Source: Asterias rubens
Taxonomy: Eukaryota > Echinodermata > Asteroidea > Forcipulatida > Asteriidae
Length of the DNA: 64,000 nucleotides
Reading direction: 5' to 3'
Assembly: GCF_902459465.1 (NCBI RefSeq)
Contig: NC_047073.1
Coordinates: 4,154,001 to 4,218,000, forward strand
How positions within the stretch are numbered: the stretch's first letter is position 1; each line of letters begins with the position of its first letter. The notes beneath the pieces are model-generated. The model ran no database searches. It worked only from the letters and a program-made list of their open reading frames with translations, and was not told where the DNA came from. Both the position numbers and the translations under genes were made by a program. Positions 10,527 through 21,131 of this stretch are shown here, piece by piece.

Positions 10527-10913
10527 TTAAAGGCAGTGGACACTATTGGTAATTACTCAAAATATTTATTAGCATTAAACCTTTCTTGGTGACGAGTAAT
10601 GGGGAGAGGTTGATGGTATAAAACATTGTGAGAAACGGCTCCCTCTGAAGTGCCATAGTTTTCGAGAAAGAAGTAATTTTCCACGAATTTGATTTCGAGA
10701 CCTCGGGTTTAGAACTTGAGGTCTCGAAATCAACCATCTAAACGCACACAACTTCGTATGACAAGGGTGTTTTTTTCTTTCATTATTATCTCGCAAGTTC
10801 GTCGACCGATTGAGCTCATATTTTCACAAGTTTGTTATTTTATGCACATGTTGAGATACACCAACTGTGAAGGCTAGTCTTTGACAATTACCAAAAGTGT
10901 CCACTGCCTTTAA
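10527..10913. mobile_element. MITE family A, copy 5
   Basis: A textbook copy: TTAAAGGCAGTGGACACTAT at the left, GTGTCCACTGCCTTTAA at the right. Its right end is 20 bp from the stop codon of the gene at 10933-12024, so it probably forms part of that gene's 3' UTR. Confidence 0.9.
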
Positions 10914-10932
10914 ATGAATGTTTATGTTATTG

Positions 10933-12024
10933 TTAATCACCCTCCTCCGATGGCACACGAAGATATCTACACGCTTTGAGTTGTTCAAACTGTGCCTCGA
11001 GGGACGGTATGCCATTGGCAGTGGGTGATTCGGAACTGTCTAAGCTCAACTGGTTCAACCGGAGTTGGCTGCTCCTCCTTCGACTATTTGGTGTGCTGGG
11101 CCCTTTAGATGGGGGTAGAGTAGGGTTCAGAAGGACCGGGTTGTAAGAAGAGTTCCGGAAAATACTATTCCTATCATGTTTAATGGGTAATTCTGCAGAG
11201 TCAACCGTTGCACGGCGGACTTTAGCGAGGTTTGAGGTACTTTTAGCTTTTCTGAGTGGTAAAAGAGCAGATGTTGACTTTGTGCGTTGTTTCCCTGTTG
11301 TTACATCCTCATGTGATCCACTGTCTCTGATGATGGTTGGGTTAGAGCCAGCTTTATTGCGAGACAGCTCCGATGGGAGGCTTTCAACTGATGAGTTGGC
11401 GCTTTTGGAGTTCTGGAAGCTTTGGCGCCTGGCTTCGGCACTGGTTGTTGCCGAAACGGGGCATATGGCTGACTTGGGCCGTACCCGCGGCCGTCCCCGG
11501 TCGAATTCGTTCATTGAACGGGAACGGTGAATGGGTTGCGCCGGTGGGGTCGGGGCAATCAAGGATTTGGTTGATGAGGTGGTTTCTGATGATGAGCCAC
11601 CCAGCCTGGCTTTCTCCGTCTCTGGACTGGTGATGAGAGGGGGTAGAGACCCGCTTCGTTTACGGGTGCGTTCTGGCAAGGCGTCACCGGTCAACAACCC
11701 ACCAGCATTGGTGTTTTTATCTCCCCATGCTGATGTCACAGTGATCTCAGGGAGTAAACTCGCCTTCATTTGCAGCATATCCGATCTCATCTTGTTCTGT
11801 TGTTTCTCCAAGTCTTTCAGTTTCTTGCTCAGCTGTTGCTCTTCAATGCTGTTGACTGTCTTGGCTCGATTCATATCAAGCGTATACATTGGGTTCACTA
11901 CTTTGCGTCGCACTGATGGGGGCAACTGCATTGTTGGGTCCGTCCCATGCTTTGCTTTCACCGATAGAGACGACATGTCTAGTGGTATTACAATATCCTC
12001 GTATGGTGTCTGTGGGTTTTGCAT
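10933..12024 (-). CDS. Tail-motif protein 1: disordered Ser-rich protein ending in CRYLR tail (363 aa)
   Basis: Single-exon ORF with a real ATG and a TAA stop; function not recognised. Residues 58-91 are Gln/Lys/Glu/Met-rich and probably form a short coiled coil (EEQQLSKKLKDLEKQQNKMR), followed by LPEITVTSAWGDK. Residues 105-345 are rich in Ser, Arg and Pro, with repeated basophilic-kinase-like sites (RRQSFQN, RTKSTSALL, RKAKSTSNLA, RRRSSQL). Near the C-terminus come SIFRNSSYNPVLLNP (Tyr294) and the tail EAQFEQLKACRYLRVPSEEGD, whose Cys is residue 352. Both elements recur in paralogues further along the window. No signal peptide or membrane segment, so probably cytoplasmic or nuclear. A TATA-like box lies about 65 bp upstream, consistent with a short intronless transcript. 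Confidence 0.85.
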   Translation of the reverse strand: MQNPQTPYEDIVIPLDMSSLSVKAKHGTDPTMQLPPSVRRKVVNPMYTLDMNRAKTVNSIEEQQLSKKLKDLEKQQNKMRSDMLQMKASLLPEITVTSAWGDKNTNAGGLLTGDALPERTRKRSGSLPPLITSPETEKARLGGSSSETTSSTKSLIAPTPPAQPIHRSRSMNEFDRGRPRVRPKSAICPVSATTSAEARRQSFQNSKSANSSVESLPSELSRNKAGSNPTIIRDSGSHEDVTTGKQRTKSTSALLPLRKAKSTSNLAKVRRATVDSAELPIKHDRNSIFRNSSYNPVLLNPTLPPSKGPSTPNSRRRSSQLRLNQLSLDSSESPTANGIPSLEAQFEQLKACRYLRVPSEEGD

Positions 12025-12087
12025 TGAAAGTCACTCTAATTGTTTGTAAACACTGTTTGTATGAAAGAATCTAGTCCATTAGCGAGA

Positions 12088-12093
12088 TTTATA
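12088..12093 (-). promoter_or_regulatory. TATA-like box for tail-motif gene 1
   Basis: On the minus strand the sequence reads CTGTATAAATCTCGC, about 65 bp before the ATG. This predicts a 5' UTR of roughly 35 nt. Confidence 0.45.
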
Positions 12094-13643
12094 CAGGCAT
12101 GGGGTCCGCCTTTTGTAATGGATCGAAGATGGCACCATACTGACCATTAGTAACATAGTAAGTAAGGCTATTGAATCATTGAGGAAGGCTCTTGAGTAGA
12201 TCATAGAGCAATGGTTAAATCGAGTGGTTAAGACAGGCGAAACTCAATAACTGCATCATTTTGTTCGTATCACTACTTTCATATCTATAAGGTTCAGGTA
12301 TATTTAAAAGTTACCGAAATGTACATTATTGACAGCACTTTTCATGTAAGAATCCCTTTACACGCAGCGAATCTCCGGAGCATTTCCAATTATCAACTCC
12401 CCGGAGCTAAAAGTCCCCTTCCTGGGATTCGAATTACATTCAAGGATATACCCGTCGTCACCCGCTACGATATTCTTGAAATAATGTTGTTTTGAGTTAA
12501 TAATCACATCTGTGATGTCATGTGAGCTGGAAATTAGAAACAGCGGTGGTCACACTACTTTTCCGGTATTGTTTTCCTTTCTCGGTGTTTGATCAAACTG
12601 TGCAGGAAATCTCCCCGTGTAATTGAAGCTCCTTCACGGCGTAAATTTTGTCACCTTTTCCGTCAACTTATTCCATCTAGGAGGTAACGATAAACGAGTC
12701 CGTGACTTGACGTCCATGTTTCAAACGTGTCAACATGTCCTCTGCTGAAACGAAGTTGTTGGTAGTGATAGAGGGTAGCCTAAATACAAATGCAGTTTCA
12801 ACTTCCGACCCTTCAGACCCATGTAATCTTTTCGATCGCACAGTTCCACGATCAATGAATGGGTATTTGATTCAATATTGCATTGATCCAGTTCCCGATA
12901 CCCACGTTGATCTAAATACGCGGGGGTTTAACCTACCACAAAGCACAGACTAAGAGCCGCAATTCGTGTTCAACACAAAACAGACAAGGCCAACTCTGCT
13001 GACGACGAGAGAACTTTAATTATCAATGCTGACCCCCCTTCTCCCTCGTTGGATTGAGAGTTTACAGGTAAAAGCACCCCCTGGCAGCTGTCAACAAATA
13101 CCATTGGCTCATGTCGTTCTGCGTCACTACTCGCCGGTGAATACCAACTTTTTCTTGGTAGGAAAATAATATATGGACCTGCATGGCTGGAGGTTATTAT
13201 CCACACTGGTCAGAACCCCTTGACAATATTTTTGGTCTGCGTGACCTAGACCAAATTTTTTCAAATCGGTCTTGAACACCCCTACCTGAAACACCTTGAC
13301 CCTATTAGACGTCATGGTATGTTTATTGAAAGCAAAATTTCGGAGAAGGCACTGAGACTTTTTTCTGAAAATGGGTGAATGGGACTTTTTTTTGAGAATG
13401 AGTGAATGGCCTACAACAATTTATATTTCAGTATGCAATATTATTCGCTGTTTTAAAGGAGGTGTTTTAGGTCTCCCCCTTGGTCTTGGATATGCTGGTT
13501 TTGGTCTTGGTCTCGAGTGTGTATACCGGTCTTGACTGCAACACTGTTTAGGCAAAGTATTAAAGTTTGCTACCTTTTGTGTTTCTAACCATTCGGTTTT
13601 TTAAATTTAATCATATCCAACGTATAAATATTATACGATAAAG
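12094..13643. other. Intergenic region upstream of gene 1; no clear gene
   Basis: A 72-codon ORF at 12735-12953 (+) begins MSSAETKLLVVIEGSLN but shows no recognisable domain or signal peptide, so it is not called. Nothing else stands out. Confidence 0.4.
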
Positions 13644-14036
13644 TTAAAGGAACACTTTGCCTTGGATCGGACGAGTTGGTCTATGAAAAGCGTTTGAAAC
13701 CGTTTGTTATGAAATGCATATGGTTAGAAAGATGTTTTAAAAGTAGAATATAATGATCCACACAAGTATCACTCAAAATTGCACGGTTTTTATTTTACGT
13801 CGCGAACTAACACGGTCGGCCATTTATGGGAGTCAAAGTTTTGACTCCCATAAATGGCCGACCGTGTTTGTCGACGAGGTTAAAGGAAAACCACGCAATT
13901 TCGAGGCATATTTTGTGTAGATCATTGTATTCTACTTTTACAACATCTTTCTAATCATATTAATTTTTACAACAAACGGTTACAGGACGCTTTTCAAAGA
14001 CCAACTCGACCGATCCAAGGCAACGTGTTCCTTTAT
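13644..14036. mobile_element. Full-length hairpin MITE, family B (TTAA ends), copy 1
   Basis: The whole ~390-bp element is a long imperfect palindrome. It begins TTAAAGGAACACTTTGCCTT and ends AAGGCAACGTGTTCCTTTA. The centre is nearly perfect (ACACGGTCGGCCATTTATGG / CCATAAATGGCCGACCGTGT). Confidence 0.85.
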
Positions 14037-14972
14037 AAACCTGTGAAATGTTCGGGTCACATTTCCGAAAATTTGGAGCACTTATGGTCATCGAATGCAG
14101 GAAGAATATTCCGTTATTGGAATGCACAATTGTATTTAAATGTTTTTTGGAATAAAAACTGATATTTTTCTTTCCACAACCGCATGACTTCAATGTGAAA
14201 ATGTCAAGTCGTGAACTTCATTTGAAAAGTTTTCAACGAATAAGGAAATCGAGTCATATGATTATAAATAGATTTTAATTGTGTAAACAAAACAATCATT
14301 TCGAATACCCTTATCCATCGCTTTTCTGAGAGATTTGCGAAAAGCTCTGTACGTAATCACTCTCAAAACGTCATAGTTGGGAGCTCCAATTTGTAAAGCC
14401 GCCTTGTTGCAGCAAACTCCCACAAATGACGTCAGCGGCATTGTCCTATCACGCGCGCCGTCAACGGCAGAAGTGTTTTTAGGTTTTCAAAACCTTCAGG
14501 TCAGGGCCTGATTTTGTAGTCGATAAAAGGGAATAACAGTGCGAGGATCCTGTCTTCATTGCGTCGTAATGACCGGTCTGCCCGCTGGCTGCTGTTCACG
14601 GGGGCAAAAATACAACCATAATTCAGAAGCAAGCTCGTAAAATTTTCAGTCAAAGTTATTATGTTGGTTGCACCCCAGTGAGTTGACCCGTAGGGCGAAA
14701 CCTGTTGTTGTTGGGATTTATGATGCCAGTGGCTGATTGGGTCAAACAACAAATTTCAAACGAGGTTGATAACCTGTACTAAATAGCGTGCACACCGGGT
14801 TACATTATGATGGATAGGTCTCCTTGCTGAATATTCGCCTGAGTTTCACGATTCATGGCTCCTGAGAAAACTGACTATCTCGGGTTTTTCATTGAACATT
14901 ACTCTATATTTTGCTCGTGCAACTGTGGTTGTATCTTTAAAAAAAAATCAAAATGGGGAAATTACAATTATA
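14037..14972. other. Intergenic; no gene seen
   Basis: No coding or known repeat signal was recognised apart from short A/T runs. Confidence 0.4.
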
Positions 14973-15635
14973 CCATTTTAACTCTTAATGGTGTTTTTGA
15001 TAGTTGTTGTCATTGGTAACCATACAGCCATTGTTCAATGTACACAACCTAGCTTGATTTTTTGTCACAGCAAAAAAGAGATTAATGGCCGACGTTTTGA
15101 CTCGTACAGCAGATCCATTTTAACTCTTAAGAGTGTTTTTGATAGTTGTTGTCATTGGTAACCATACAGCCGTTGTACACAATCTAGCTTGATTTTTTTG
15201 TCACAGTTTTGCAAAAAAGAGGTTAAAGCCATTGGACCCTTTCGGTTCAGAAAAAAAAAAGTTCACAGATTTACAAATAACTTACAGGGTTTACATAAGG
15301 CAATGGTGAAAGACTTCTCTTGAAATATTATTCCATGAAATGCTTTACTTTTTGAGAAAACAGCAAAACAAAATAAATTCTCGTTAACGAGAATTACGGA
15401 TTTAGTTTAAACACATGTCATGACACGGCGAAACGCGCGGAAACAAGGTTGGGTTTTTCCGTTGTTTTCTCCCGACTCCGATGACCGATTGAGCCTAAAT
15501 TTTCACAGGTTTGTTATTTGATACAGAAGTTGTGGTACACAAAGTTTGGACCTTGGACAACACTGTTTACCGAAAGGGTCCAATGGTTTTAATGGCCGAC
15601 GTTTTGACTCGTACAGCAGATCGTCTTTGTTGAGG
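14973..15635. repeat. Two-copy tandem repeat (143-bp period) with a transposon in copy 2
   Basis: Unit 1 is 14973-15115. Unit 2 starts at 15116 and continues after the insertion at 15227-15588. Shared blocks: CCATTTTAACTCTTA, GTTGTTGTCATTGGTAACCA, CTAGCTTGATTTTTTGTCAC and TTAATGGCCGACGTTTTGAC. Confidence 0.85.
15223..15592. mobile_element. TTAA-inserted MITE family C
   Basis: TTAA at 15223-15226 is duplicated at 15589-15592. The element starts AGCCATTGGACCCTTTCGGT and ends ACCGAAAGGGTCCAATGGTT. The uninterrupted site (GAGATTAATGGCCGACG) is present in tandem unit 1 at about 15079. Its interior shares GACCGATTGAGC and TTTTCACAGGTTTGTTATTT with family A, so the two families are related. TTAA specificity suggests a Kolobok- or piggyBac-type transposase. 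Confidence 0.9.
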
Positions 15636-15858
15636 GCTTCGGGAAATACTCTGTCAACGTTAGGCATCATTTTGTTGTTGCATAATACCATGTCCTTTTT
15701 GTTGAGCAGTTTTCAACAGCTATTTTTACTCATTTTTATGTGAATGCGTTCTTTATGTAGATTTTTATCTTTGAGAACTTGACTTGATATTTATTCTACT
15801 GCCGCGGAGCAGATTTTCGGAATTCGGGTAGGCCAAACCTTTCTGACAAGAACTGGTT

Positions 15859-16224
15859 TTAAGGCAGTGGACACTTTTGGTAAAGTTATCAAAATAACAC
15901 AAAACCTTTCTTGATTACGAGTAATGGGGAGCTGTTGATAGAATAAAACATTGTGAGAAACGGCTCCCTCTGAAAGGAAGTAGTTTTCGAGAAAGAAGTA
16001 ATTTTCCACGAATTTGGTTTCGAGACCTCAGATTTAGAATTGGAGGGCTCGAAATCAAGCATCTGAAAGCACACAACTTCGTGTGACATAGTTCTTCTTT
16101 TTTCATTATTATCTCGCAACTTCGACGACCGATTGAGCTCAAATTTTCACAGGTTTGGTATTTTATGCACATGTTGAGATACACCAACTGTGAAGGCTAG
16201 TCTTTGACAATTACCAAAAGTGTC
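15859..16224. mobile_element. MITE family A, copy 6, split by a 3.8-kb insertion
   Basis: Starts TTAAGGCAGTGGACAC and runs normally to AAAAGTGTC at 16224. The expected end is found after the insertion, as GTGTCAGTGTTTTTAAA at 20026-20042. Confidence 0.85.
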
Positions 16225-16482
16225 CAGGGTTCTCCCCAGGATTTTTCAAAACTGTGGGGCTTTTAATTTTGGATGTTCACAATCCCAGCATGCGAGCGCG
16301 AAGCGCGAAGCCCCCTACGGCGTGGGGTCCGGGGCCCGCTTAAGGTGCATTTTAAAAGACTCCAGAGGCATCTGAAATTACTTTTTTATCAAGGATTTTT
16401 GTGTGTGTAAGCACACTTAAGTGAGCAATAATTCACAAAATAAATAACAAAATTGCAAAAGGACAGGTAACACAGTTTACCA

Positions 16483-19008
16483 TTTAGATTTAGACCACCC
16501 CCATCCTCCAAAAACAAACTTACCTTTGATGGATTTGCTCGCGAATTCACCTCCTTTTTAGAGCTGGTTACATCAGACAAACATCAACCACTTCTGATTG
16601 GAGATTTCAACATTCAAGTTGATAATGTCTCCAACAAAGACTCAAAGACGTTTTCCGACATCCTGTATGCAGCTAGACTTCAACAACATGTCTGTGATGT
16701 TACGCATCAAGCCGGACACACCCTTGACCTTGTGATCACCAGGAAAGATGGACATCCTCTACTTGATACGTCATGTGTCTCAGGACTACCTTCCGATCAC
16801 AAGGCTGTTGTCTGTTCAGTTAATTTTGCTCGTTCACAGTGTCCCAAGAAACTGATTAAATGTCGTAAGGTGAAAGATATAAATTTGGACCAGTTTTGCG
16901 CAGACTTACGTAAATCCATATCGGCATTACCCAGCAAATCATGTCCATCTGAACTCGCAGTGCAAGTTAATACTGTACTTCAGGAACTGATGGACAGTCA
17001 TGCTCCCGAGAAGACTATCCAGGTATCCCAAAGACCATTTGCACCTTGGTACGATGACAATGTGGCAGAATCCAAACGCCAAAAACGTCGTGCAGAGCGT
17101 CGTTCAGCGAAAACTGGATTGATGATCGACAAAGAACTATACAAAGAAGCGTGCAGATCCTACAGCAAGACTCTATTCCAATCGAAATCGCAATATATGA
17201 AGCAGGAAATTGAACAGCTCAACAACAAAGGGCTCTTTCAATTCGTACACAGACTTTCCACCCAATCATCATCCCGAACCTTGCCGAAGCATGACTCAGA
17301 CAAGAAACTGGCTAATGACTTTGGAATGTTCTTCTACAGTAAAGTCCAGAGCATTGTGAACAAACTTAGTAGCCAGTCAATGTCTGAGGAAGGTTCAACA
17401 AAACTCCAGCTGCAGGCCAGGTTTTCAGAATTCCAAACGGTGTCTGAGGATGTCGTAAGGAGAGCCATCAAGCAAAGCCCGTCCAAGTCTTGTCGCCTGG
17501 ACCCAGCCCCGACTTGGCTTGTCAAGACCTGCCTCGATGAGATGTTGCCCCTCATCACTCGGGTTATCAACCTGTCATTGTCAACTGGAATAGTCCCATG
17601 TATTTTCAAAACTTCTCACATAACACCTGTTCCAAAGAAATCTCTCCAGGATCCTGATGACCTTGCCGGTTACAGACCTATTGCCAACCTGATGTTCCTC
17701 TCAAAGATCTTGGAAAAGATTGTTGACAATCAACTGCGTGCTTATCTTCGAGAGCACAACCTGTTTCCAGCCATGCAAGCGGCATATCGTGCAAATCACT
17801 CGACATAGACGGCTCTTACTAGAGTCTACAACGACATCCTTCTGGCGGTTGATAAGGGTCAGGAAGTCATCCTTGTTCTTCTCGACTACTCTTCAGCATT
17901 CGATTCCATCGACCACAAAAAGATCACTCGGTGCTTTCAGCAGTCTTACGGCATAGACGAAACGGCCCTTAGCTGGCTTACCTCCTACCTCATAGACAGA
18001 AAACAAATCGTAGTGGTTAATGGTACTATGGGAGATGAGTACCCCCTTTCTTGGGGAGTTCCACAAGGATCAGTAATGGGGCCGCTTTACTTCGCCATGT
18101 ATACTGGTTCTATATCTAACACTATATCTGCTCATCCGGGTGTTAATCACATAATGTATGCTGATGATACCCAATTGTACATCGTCTTGAAACAAAATGA
18201 ACTTGCATCTGGAGCTTCAATCCTTGAGCATTGCATTACTGATGTGAAGTCCTGGTCGAGTCAGAATAGTCTTCTGCTGAATGGTGGGAAAACTGAGGTG
18301 ATCCATATCGCGTCACAGTTTCGTAAAAGAAATCCATCACCAGATCTGATCATTGATGGTGTGCGCATCACTCCTTCCACTTCTGCAAAGGACCTCGGGG
18401 TTATAGTTGATAATGCCGTCACTATGAAAGAACACATCAAGAAAATCTCTCGCGCCGCATCCTTTGGAATATTCAAAATTGGAAAACTTCGACAATACCT
18501 AGACCGTACCTCCACAGAACGTCTCGTCAACGCACTAGTCACCTCCCATCTTGATTATTGTAACAGCCTCCTGATAAATCTCCCTGCTTCTCATCTCGCC
18601 CCACTACAGTCCATCCAAAATACAGCAGCTCGCCTCATCACTCGGTCCAAGAAGTTTCAGCACATCACCCCAGTACTTCACTCATTACACTGGCTCCCCA
18701 TTCCCCGTCGCACCCAGTTCAAAGTTCTTCTCCTCACCTACAAGATATTGCGTAACCATGAACCATCATACTTAGCTGAACTTTTGTCTTCCAGAACACG
18801 CCCCTCAATCAACCTTAGATCTTCATCATCATCCCAGTTTGTACCAGGTCCCCGTACCAACACACGATACGGCGATAGAGCCTTCTCAGTATGTGCCCCC
18901 ACATTATGGAACAGTCTCCCCTCCTACATCCAGAATGCTCAGACAATTGGCAGTTTCAAAACACAATTAAAAACCCATCTTTTCAATGGTTTCCATCAGT
19001 GCCAATGA
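16483..19008 (+). pseudogene. LINE ORF2 (endonuclease C-terminus + reverse transcriptase), one nonsense codon
   Basis: One frame runs from FRPPPSSKNKLTFDGFA through LLIGDFNIQVD, HTLDLVITR and LPSDHKAVV (endonuclease). It continues to PVPKK, YRPIANL and AYRANHST, where TAG at 17806-17808 interrupts. The frame resumes directly with TALTRVYNDILLAVDKG, then LLDYSSAFDSIDH, GVPQGSVMGPLYF, the catalytic MYADDTQLY and the C-terminal APTLWNSLPSYI...FKTQLKTHLF typical of CR1/L2 elements. A single point change therefore separates this copy from an open frame across the truncated remainder. The 5' part of the ORF and any ORF1 are absent, so the copy is dead on arrival. Confidence 0.9.
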
Positions 19009-19231
19009 GATTACAATAATTTTTCACATAGTCTAATGATATTTGTCTCTTCTAAATAGCCTGTTATATATTGTATATTTCGTGTACCTTTTGTATTATT
19101 ATTGTATATTTCTAGCTTTAATTTTCCCGTTAGCTTACTTAATCGTTTATATTTACTTTGTGAAGCGCTTAGAAACTTATTTTTAGTATGAAGCGCTATA
19201 TAAATGTATTCATTATTATTATTATTATTAG
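16483..19231 (+). mobile_element. L2/CR1-like LINE, 5'-truncated
   Basis: Carries the C-terminal endonuclease part, a full RT and a 3' tail with GCGCTATATAAATGTATTC followed by (ATT)n. The last feature is typical of L2/CR1-group elements. Inserted inside the 3.8-kb TIR element. Confidence 0.85.
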
Positions 19232-20041
19232 ATACCAGCCAGTGTTTTATGTTCTTCAACCCTAACTTATTTTGAGTATGTTAAGTTCAGATACAAACAA
19301 ATAAAACTTAATAAATTAATACAAAGTCTCTTATAATCTGTCCTTTTTTTTTTACAAGTGAGCTGCATTTTTAATGAAAGAAAACTTTTTCACACACAAT
19401 TCACATTACATGTATACAGTCAATTTGGTAAAGAATGTTTAGACACAAAAAACACAGTTGTTTGGCAGCCATTGTTAACGCAGGTCTGTGGCAAACTCAC
19501 GGCTTGCGTAACATGTTATTTTGGGTGTGCGTTCAAACGTGGGGTTGAGCGATCAACATTAATTTGCGGTCGAAGTTGTTTTTAAAAGCTGGTACCCGTC
19601 GTCGGATAACGGTATGCAACGGCAAAATTGCCTTCTTCGGAAGGAAACCAGTTACACTGTGCACCGCGCACGCGATCATCAACAGCATACATGTACATGT
19701 ACATTGCATGCATACTCGCATGCATTATGCACGAGCTTCCATTGTGGGTTTTTCTGTTATGTCTACGTCGTCCGCTGTGTCAGTTGGTCTTTTTGCGTGT
19801 GATTTACCAGCTGGGAAACGACATGCAGCTGATGATTTAGAGTGACTTATGGGATGATAAAAATTCCATTGTCTCGCAGAGGATTTTGTATCCAATAATA
19901 AAGGTATTCAAAAATGGGTAGCGTATCGGGTGGGAAAAAGTGTGATCGGCAATTTTGGCAGCGTATCGGCCAATAATTTCTGCGTATCGGCCCGATACGC
20001 TAGCTTGTACGTGGGGAGAACCCTGGTGTCAGTGTTTTTAA

Positions 20042-20555
20042 AACTAAAGTAGCCTCCTCGAAAGAAACACGTTTTATAATGTCAACAGCTCTCCGCAGTG
20101 CCCTTTATAATTAAGGTTAACGTTCATTAATTTTATACAATGCCTTTAAGCAGCAAAGCTGAGAACCGTAACTGCCAGTAACGATTCTTCAAATTTGAGG
20201 GTCGGCAATAACAACTTTTATTTATATAATATACTTTTCCGTAACCACGTTATCGAAAGCTGCTGCACTTCTAAAAGATAGTAATTTTGTGACGAGTGGT
20301 CATTAGTTGTAAGAGTGATTACCAAAACGTAAATACCTTCCCTTTAACGTCGAAATTAAACTGCTTGATTACTAGGGTTTAGATCAATGGTTTTTTCTTA
20401 GATTAAAAGAGCTTAACTTTTTTTTTTACGGAATTGAGAGGATGCAAAAAGGAGGTTACGTCAAGTGTTGTCAGGACAACGTGGGGGTGTATTCATGTCA
20501 AATATTGAGTTCGGTTCATGAGAAAAATAAGCAGTTTAATCCTTTATTCCGGTTC
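20042..20555. other. Intergenic; no gene seen
   Basis: AT-rich; no coding signal. Confidence 0.4.
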
Positions 20556-21131
20556 TTAAAGGCACTGGCAACTTTTGGTAGTTGTCAAGGAAGGATCGTG
20601 TACTCTCACTCGGTGTATCCCAACTATGCATTAAATATCAAATCTGAGAATATTTGGACTCAATTGGTCATTGAATTGGCAAACGAACAATGAAAGGAAA
20701 AAAACACCGTTGTTGCACAAGTTTGTCTGCTTCCACATGCCTAATAAAAGGCTTCATGACGCTTGCTTCCTTTTGCCTAATAAAGGGCTTCAGGGTGTTT
20801 GCTTCCATTAGACTAATTAAAGGCTTCAGGCCTGAAGTATTTTAATAGTTAGTAAGAAATTACCTCTTTCTCAAAAACTATGTTACTTCTCACAATGTTT
20901 TCTTCCTACCAACAGCTCTCAAATAACTTCAGGATGTCTGCTTCCATTTGCCTAATAAAAGGCTTCAGGCCTGAAGTCTTTTAATACATGAGTAAGAAAT
21001 TATTACTTTCTCAAAAAACTGTGTTACTTCTCACAATGTTTTATACTACCAAGAGCTCTCTTTTGCTCATTGAACAGACTTTTATGCTAACAAATGCATT
21101 GAGTAATTACCGATAGAGTCCAGTGCCTTTT
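20556..21131. mobile_element. Degenerate MITE family A with internal duplications (copy 7)
   Basis: Begins TTAAAGGCACTGGCAACTTT and ends GAGTCCAGTGCCTTTT. The segment GCCTAATAAA(A/G)GGCTTCA recurs three or four times internally (about 20740-20960), so the interior has been duplicated in tandem. Confidence 0.65.

Larger units (their letters stand above)
16225..20025. mobile_element. 3.8-kb composite element: 13-bp TIRs, 5-bp duplication, nested LINE
   Basis: CAGGGTTCTCCCC (16225-16237) is exactly inverted as GGGGAGAACCCTG (20013-20025). GTGTC borders both sides (16220-16224 and 20026-20030) as a target duplication. The host site is the end of a family A MITE. Outside the nested LINE (about 16483-19231) the element has GC-rich ends (GCGAGCGCGAAGCGCGAAGC; repeated GCGTATCGG) and no transposase, so it is non-autonomous. 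Superfamily not assigned: CAGGG termini recall hAT, but the 5-bp duplication does not. Confidence 0.8.

Noticed and set aside
10543-10796. Recurrent 60-77 aa ORFs (VDFETSSSK...SPLLVTKKGF type), also at 2971-3207, 26540-26734, 48721-48944, 59850-60071
   Set aside because: All are the same minus-strand frame of MITE family A; not proteins.
12735-12953. 72-aa ORF starting MSSAETKLLVV
   Set aside because: No domain, signal peptide, splice context or paralogue in the window; too short to call.
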